A stretch of 64,000 nucleotides of DNA from positions 1-64,000 of the forward strand of contig NZ_FCOC02000017.1 in NCBI RefSeq assembly GCF_001544455.2, read 5' to 3'. The notes under the pieces are model-generated. The model did not search any database. It worked only from the letters and a program-made list of their open reading frames with translations, and was not told the origin of the DNA. Source of the DNA: Caballeronia sordidicola. Lineage in GTDB: Bacteria > Pseudomonadota > Gammaproteobacteria > Burkholderiales > Burkholderiaceae. Positions 61,138-64,000 of the stretch are shown here, in pieces. Numbering within the stretch: position 1 is the first letter of the stretch; each line of letters opens with the position of its first letter. The position numbers and the translations under genes were made by a program.

Positions 61138-61567
61138 TTTGGGTTCCTTGAAAAGTAGTTGTCCGCACTATGCCATGCACTAACTCGTTGCGGAAGTACT
61201 CCGAACCGTCTTGATATTAATTGCCGTTGTATCCCCGAATTTGTTTCAATTCTTTGCAGATCGATGATGCTTTATATAAGCCTATTGAAGGCTCGCTGGC
61301 GGTCAGAAAAGGATTGCATATTGATGTTGTCCCTTTGACTGCCATTCGATCGAAATACAAAGCCGGCAAGTCCGCGCGAACGGCTTAAAGCTGCGGACGA
61401 TCCTAGACAGGTGAAAGCGCGCCACAAGCGCGCCACAAGCACGCCGGCATTCGTGGCGAGGCCGCACCTGCCGCCGCAATCAAAAATCCCGCGGCCAAAA
61501 ACCCTACGCATGATTGCGCCATAAACGCAGCGCAAAGTGCGCTGCGTATCCTCGATTACAACCTTGA
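61138..61567. other. Intergenic region before hns
   Basis: About 430 bases upstream of the minus-strand H-NS gene. It is AT-rich at 61195-61330 (probable promoter). A direct repeat GCGCCACAAGC occurs at about 61420-61440. Nothing else recognised. Confidence 0.4.
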
Positions 61568-62038
61568 TTATTTCTTCGGAGCTTTCGTAACGGCTTTCGA
61601 TGGCTTGGAGGCCGGTTTCGAGGCCGTCTTTACAGAAGGTTTTGCGTCCGCGGCTGCCTTGCTCTTAGCCGTGGTTTTCTTTGCAGGTTTGTCAGGCGTT
61701 TCAGCCAAAGCCTTTGGCTTTTTCTCAACCGCGTCCTCGGTCTTCGTCTTGGTGCTTTTCCTGGCGGCGGGCTTGCTTGCTGCCTTGGACTTGGCCTTCG
61801 GCGCATCCTTACCATCTGTATCTAGAGCTGTTGCTGTTGCTTTTGCTTTAGACCGAGTGGTCTTTTTGACAGCTGCGCCGCTTGAGGGTTGATCGGCACT
61901 TGCTGATGCATTCTCGCTTTCCAGAAGTGCGCGCGCTTTTTGCCAGTATTCTTCAGAGCGTCCATGCGGGCGACCGTCCGCTTCCCACAAATGGTAAGCC
62001 TGCAGACGAAGCCGTTCTTCAAGGGATTTGTTTTGCAT
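61568..62038 (-). CDS. DUF2934 protein with histone-like tail
   Basis: A 156-aa protein. Residues 5-42 are a DUF2934 domain (ERLRLQAYHLWEADGRPHGR and EEYWQKARALLE). The rest is a Lys/Ala/Pro/Ser-rich tail (KAKSKAASKPAARKSTKTKT and similar) that is probably disordered and DNA-binding. DUF2934 is common in Burkholderiales and rhizobia; its role is not known. The tail resembles that of the neighbouring H-NS protein. Confidence 0.83.
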   Translation of the reverse strand: MQNKSLEERLRLQAYHLWEADGRPHGRSEEYWQKARALLESENASASADQPSSGAAVKKTTRSKAKATATALDTDGKDAPKAKSKAASKPAARKSTKTKTEDAVEKKPKALAETPDKPAKKTTAKSKAAADAKPSVKTASKPASKPSKAVTKAPKK

Positions 62039-62375
62039 TCAGTTAACCGGTTCGGATTATTCGTGCGTTTATGTTACAGGAGCAGCATTTTGCGTGCGTG
62101 ATGTTTCTAGTGAACGACAGTGCTTGCAAGTGAACGGTGCAAAGACATTTTTGCTGGTTCCATAATTGCATGCATCTCTGCAATGTCAGTCTTACCGGTG
62201 AAGGCTTAACGCGGACCAACGGCGTTGTCGCCCTTATTCAAACAAACGAACGCGCTAGACCAAGATACTTCACAATCACCGCAGCATTTATGGAAAGCGG
62301 TCAAGCGGCCGTCCTCTCCCGCCGACCTTGGATGGTCTTAAAATCCGACAAAAGAGCAGAGCCCCGGAGACGCAG
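62039..62375. other. Intergenic region, divergent promoters
   Basis: About 340 bases between the DUF2934 gene and the DedA-type gene. No repeat or terminator recognised. Confidence 0.4.
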
Positions 62376-64000
62376 ATGGAGCATGCTTATTTCAAACTGC
62401 TGCACGTCCTGGCAGGGCACCCGGGTTGGGCGCTGGCGGTCGTAGTGCTCGCTTCGTTCCTGGAGTCGATAGCATTCATTGGAACCTTCGTACCAGGCAG
62501 CACGGCGATGTTCGTGGCCGGCGCGCTGGTCGGCACTGGCGTGCTCAACCTTGGCTGGGTTTTCGCATGCGCGATTGCCGGCGCGGTTGCGGGCGACGCC
62601 GCGAGCTACTGGTTCGGATGCCGCTACAAGGACAGCATCGCGCAGTCGCGGCCGTTTCGAACGCATCCCGGCATGCTGGGTGCGGGTCAACGCTACTTCG
62701 AAGCGCATGGCGCGAAGAGCGTGGTCTTTGCAAGGTTTATCGCGCCGCTGCGTGCAGTCGTGCCCGTGGTCGCCGGCATGCTCGGCATGCGCTCGTCGCG
62801 CTTCCTTGCAATCAACATTGTGTCCGCGCTGATCTGGGCGCCCTTGCATATTCTTCCGGGCGTGGTATTCGGGGCATCGATAGAACTCGCGGGCGCGGTA
62901 TCGTTCAGGCTCGTGGTCTTGCTGGCGATCGCGGTCGCGGTGACGTGGTTCACCTTCAAGCTGACCGCGCTGCTGGTATCCCACGCACGCGCCTGGACGG
63001 ACGCGTCGCGCCGCCGGGTGCTTGCCTGGGCGCGCCGCCATGACCGCGGTTTCGCGGGGCGCGTGGTGCTTGGCGTGCTCGATCCGAAGCATCAGGCCGC
63101 AGCGCTTATTGCCGTCATCTCCGTGTTGCTGCTGGTATCGGCTTCGGTGTTCTTCTCCATCTTGCACGACGTGTCGCACGGCGATCCGCTGGTTCAAATC
63201 GACGTATCGGTTTACCGCTTCCTTCAGGCTTTCCGGTCATCATGGGGCGACGCCGTCCTCGCGGTATTCTCGACGCTCGGCAGCGTCCCGACGCTCGGTG
63301 CACTCGTCATCCTGGTGGTCGTATGGATGGCGATCGAGCGCCGCTGGCGCACCATGGCTTACTGGCTGACCGCCGTCGCATTCTCGCAGTTACTGATCCT
63401 CGCAATCCAGATCACGACGGTGCATCCGCTGCCCGGCGAAGTTGCGTCCGGGCTGCGCGCGTTTCCAAGCAACCACGTTGCGGCGAGCGTGGTCATCTAT
63501 GGATTCCTGGCGTTCCTGATCGCGCGCCGCGTGGGCATGGCATCGAGAATCCTGACCGCAATGGTCACGCTCGCCATCCTGTTTTCGGTTGCATTTGCAG
63601 GCGTGTATTTCGGCCACTTCACGTTCTCCGATGCCGTTGGCGGTGCGGCGTTGGCGGCGGCCTGGGTCTTCCTGATTGCGCTGACCGCGGTGTGGCGATA
63701 CCCCGCGAAGCCGCCCGCCCGCCCGATGATGCCCGCCATTGTTCTGGCGCTGGTTGGCGCGAGCGTCGTGCTGCAATCGGAAGCGAGCATTCGGGCAACG
63801 GCGCAGGAACCTGCACCCGCGCAAATCAAGGTGACGGCGCTGCAATGGACGGATACCGTGTGGCGGACCTTTTCTTGCTACCGATCCAGCATGGACGGCG
63901 ACCGGCGTGAGCCGATCACTATTCAATGGAGCGCAACCGCCGCGCAGATCAGTGCGCAATTGAAGGAGCGGGGCTGGACGAAGGGAACGCGTTTATCGGC
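62376..64000 (+). CDS. DedA-PAP2-LssY fusion protein (partial, runs off the edge)
   Basis: At least 541 aa; no stop before the window ends. Residues 1-200 are a DedA-type domain (ESIAFIGTFVPGSTAMFVAG; FARFIAPLRAVVPVVAGM). Residues about 240-440 hold a PAP2-type phosphatase with a PSNH variant of motif II (RAFPSNHVAASVV) and motif III-like HFTFSDAVGG. The last part (ITIQWSATAAQISAQLKERG) matches the LssY C-terminal domain. ATG 62376 follows GGAGA. It is a membrane protein probably acting on lipid phosphates or polyprenyl phosphates. Confidence 0.85.
   Translation, partial: MEHAYFKLLHVLAGHPGWALAVVVLASFLESIAFIGTFVPGSTAMFVAGALVGTGVLNLGWVFACAIAGAVAGDAASYWFGCRYKDSIAQSRPFRTHPGMLGAGQRYFEAHGAKSVVFARFIAPLRAVVPVVAGMLGMRSSRFLAINIVSALIWAPLHILPGVVFGASIELAGAVSFRLVVLLAIAVAVTWFTFKLTALLVSHARAWTDASRRRVLAWARRHDRGFAGRVVLGVLDPKHQAAALIAVISVLLLVSASVFFSILHDVSHGDPLVQIDVSVYRFLQAFRSSWGDAVLAVFSTLGSVPTLGALVILVVVWMAIERRWRTMAYWLTAVAFSQLLILAIQITTVHPLPGEVASGLRAFPSNHVAASVVIYGFLAFLIARRVGMASRILTAMVTLAILFSVAFAGVYFGHFTFSDAVGGAALAAAWVFLIALTAVWRYPAKPPARPMMPAIVLALVGASVVLQSEASIRATAQEPAPAQIKVTALQWTDTVWRTFSCYRSSMDGDRREPITIQWSATAAQISAQLKERGWTKGTRLS

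Noticed and set aside
62301..63197. A 298-codon minus-strand frame opposite the DedA-type gene
   Set aside because: Composition very rich in His, Arg and Gln; shadow of the + strand gene, which has membrane helices and known motifs.

Overview
The window looks like one chromosomal segment of a GC-rich Burkholderiaceae bacterium (Paraburkholderia, Caballeronia or Burkholderia). This is inferred from the protein set: many LysR regulators, an H-NS protein with a Lys/Ala tail, a DUF2934 protein, a MoxR/Bat operon and a Cus-type efflux system. No rRNA, tRNA or CRISPR array was recognised. Species cannot be decided from sequence reading alone.

Accessory region, about 1-12.9 kb. Base composition is visibly lower in GC and codon use differs from the rest. 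The core is a Tn7-like transposition operon on the + strand: a 73-aa coupled small gene, a TnsC/TniB-type ATPase, two consecutive TniQ/TnsD-type proteins, a TnsA-type endonuclease and a TnsB-type DDE transposase. The genes overlap or nearly touch. The order C-Q-Q-A-B differs from the A-B-C-D order of Tn7. The ATPase has lost both diagnostic residues (Walker A Lys to Arg, Walker B Glu to Gly), while the TnsA and TnsB catalytic triads are intact and spaced as in Tn7. Three related repeats follow tnsB and probably belong to the right end. The left part (1-4.2 kb) carries probable cargo: a metallophosphoesterase coupled to a DUF6088 protein, an unknown gene, a two-repeat DUF6471 protein, a HAD-like protein lacking its catalytic Asp residues, two matching operator-like palindromes, and a noncoding block with a fourfold ATCTAAAA array and a minus-strand terminator.

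Regulators and metabolism, 13-31 kb. This part holds a LysR gene, an alpha/beta hydrolase-SnoaL fusion divergent from a LysR gene, an SDR next to a decayed LysR remnant, a single-chain four-domain ABC exporter divergent from a GcvA-type LysR, DUF488 and small stress or membrane proteins. It also has a sigma54 activator with a degenerate VpsR-like receiver, a zinc-ribbon membrane protein, an ArgP-type LysR divergent from a PLP aminotransferase, and small secreted proteins.

Envelope and stress genes, 31-46 kb. Here are a cold-shock protein, AqpZ, DUF2252, periplasmic proteins, a structured noncoding region near 35.7 kb, a glycine-zipper protein, DUF2092, a secreted Gly/His/Asp-repeat protein, and a minus-strand operon for a self-sufficient periplasmic sulfatase system (formylglycine-generating enzyme, HAD lipoprotein, Cys-type sulfatase, MFS/spermidine-synthase-like protein).

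Right part, 46-64 kb. A complete MoxR-DUF58-DUF4381-VWA-VWA/TPR-BatD operon is followed by a copper/silver efflux operon (Met-rich protein, CusC, CusB fused to CusF, CusA, CusF). Then come small secreted proteins, an H-NS protein and a DUF2934 protein with histone-like tails, and a DedA-PAP2-LssY fusion that runs off the right edge.
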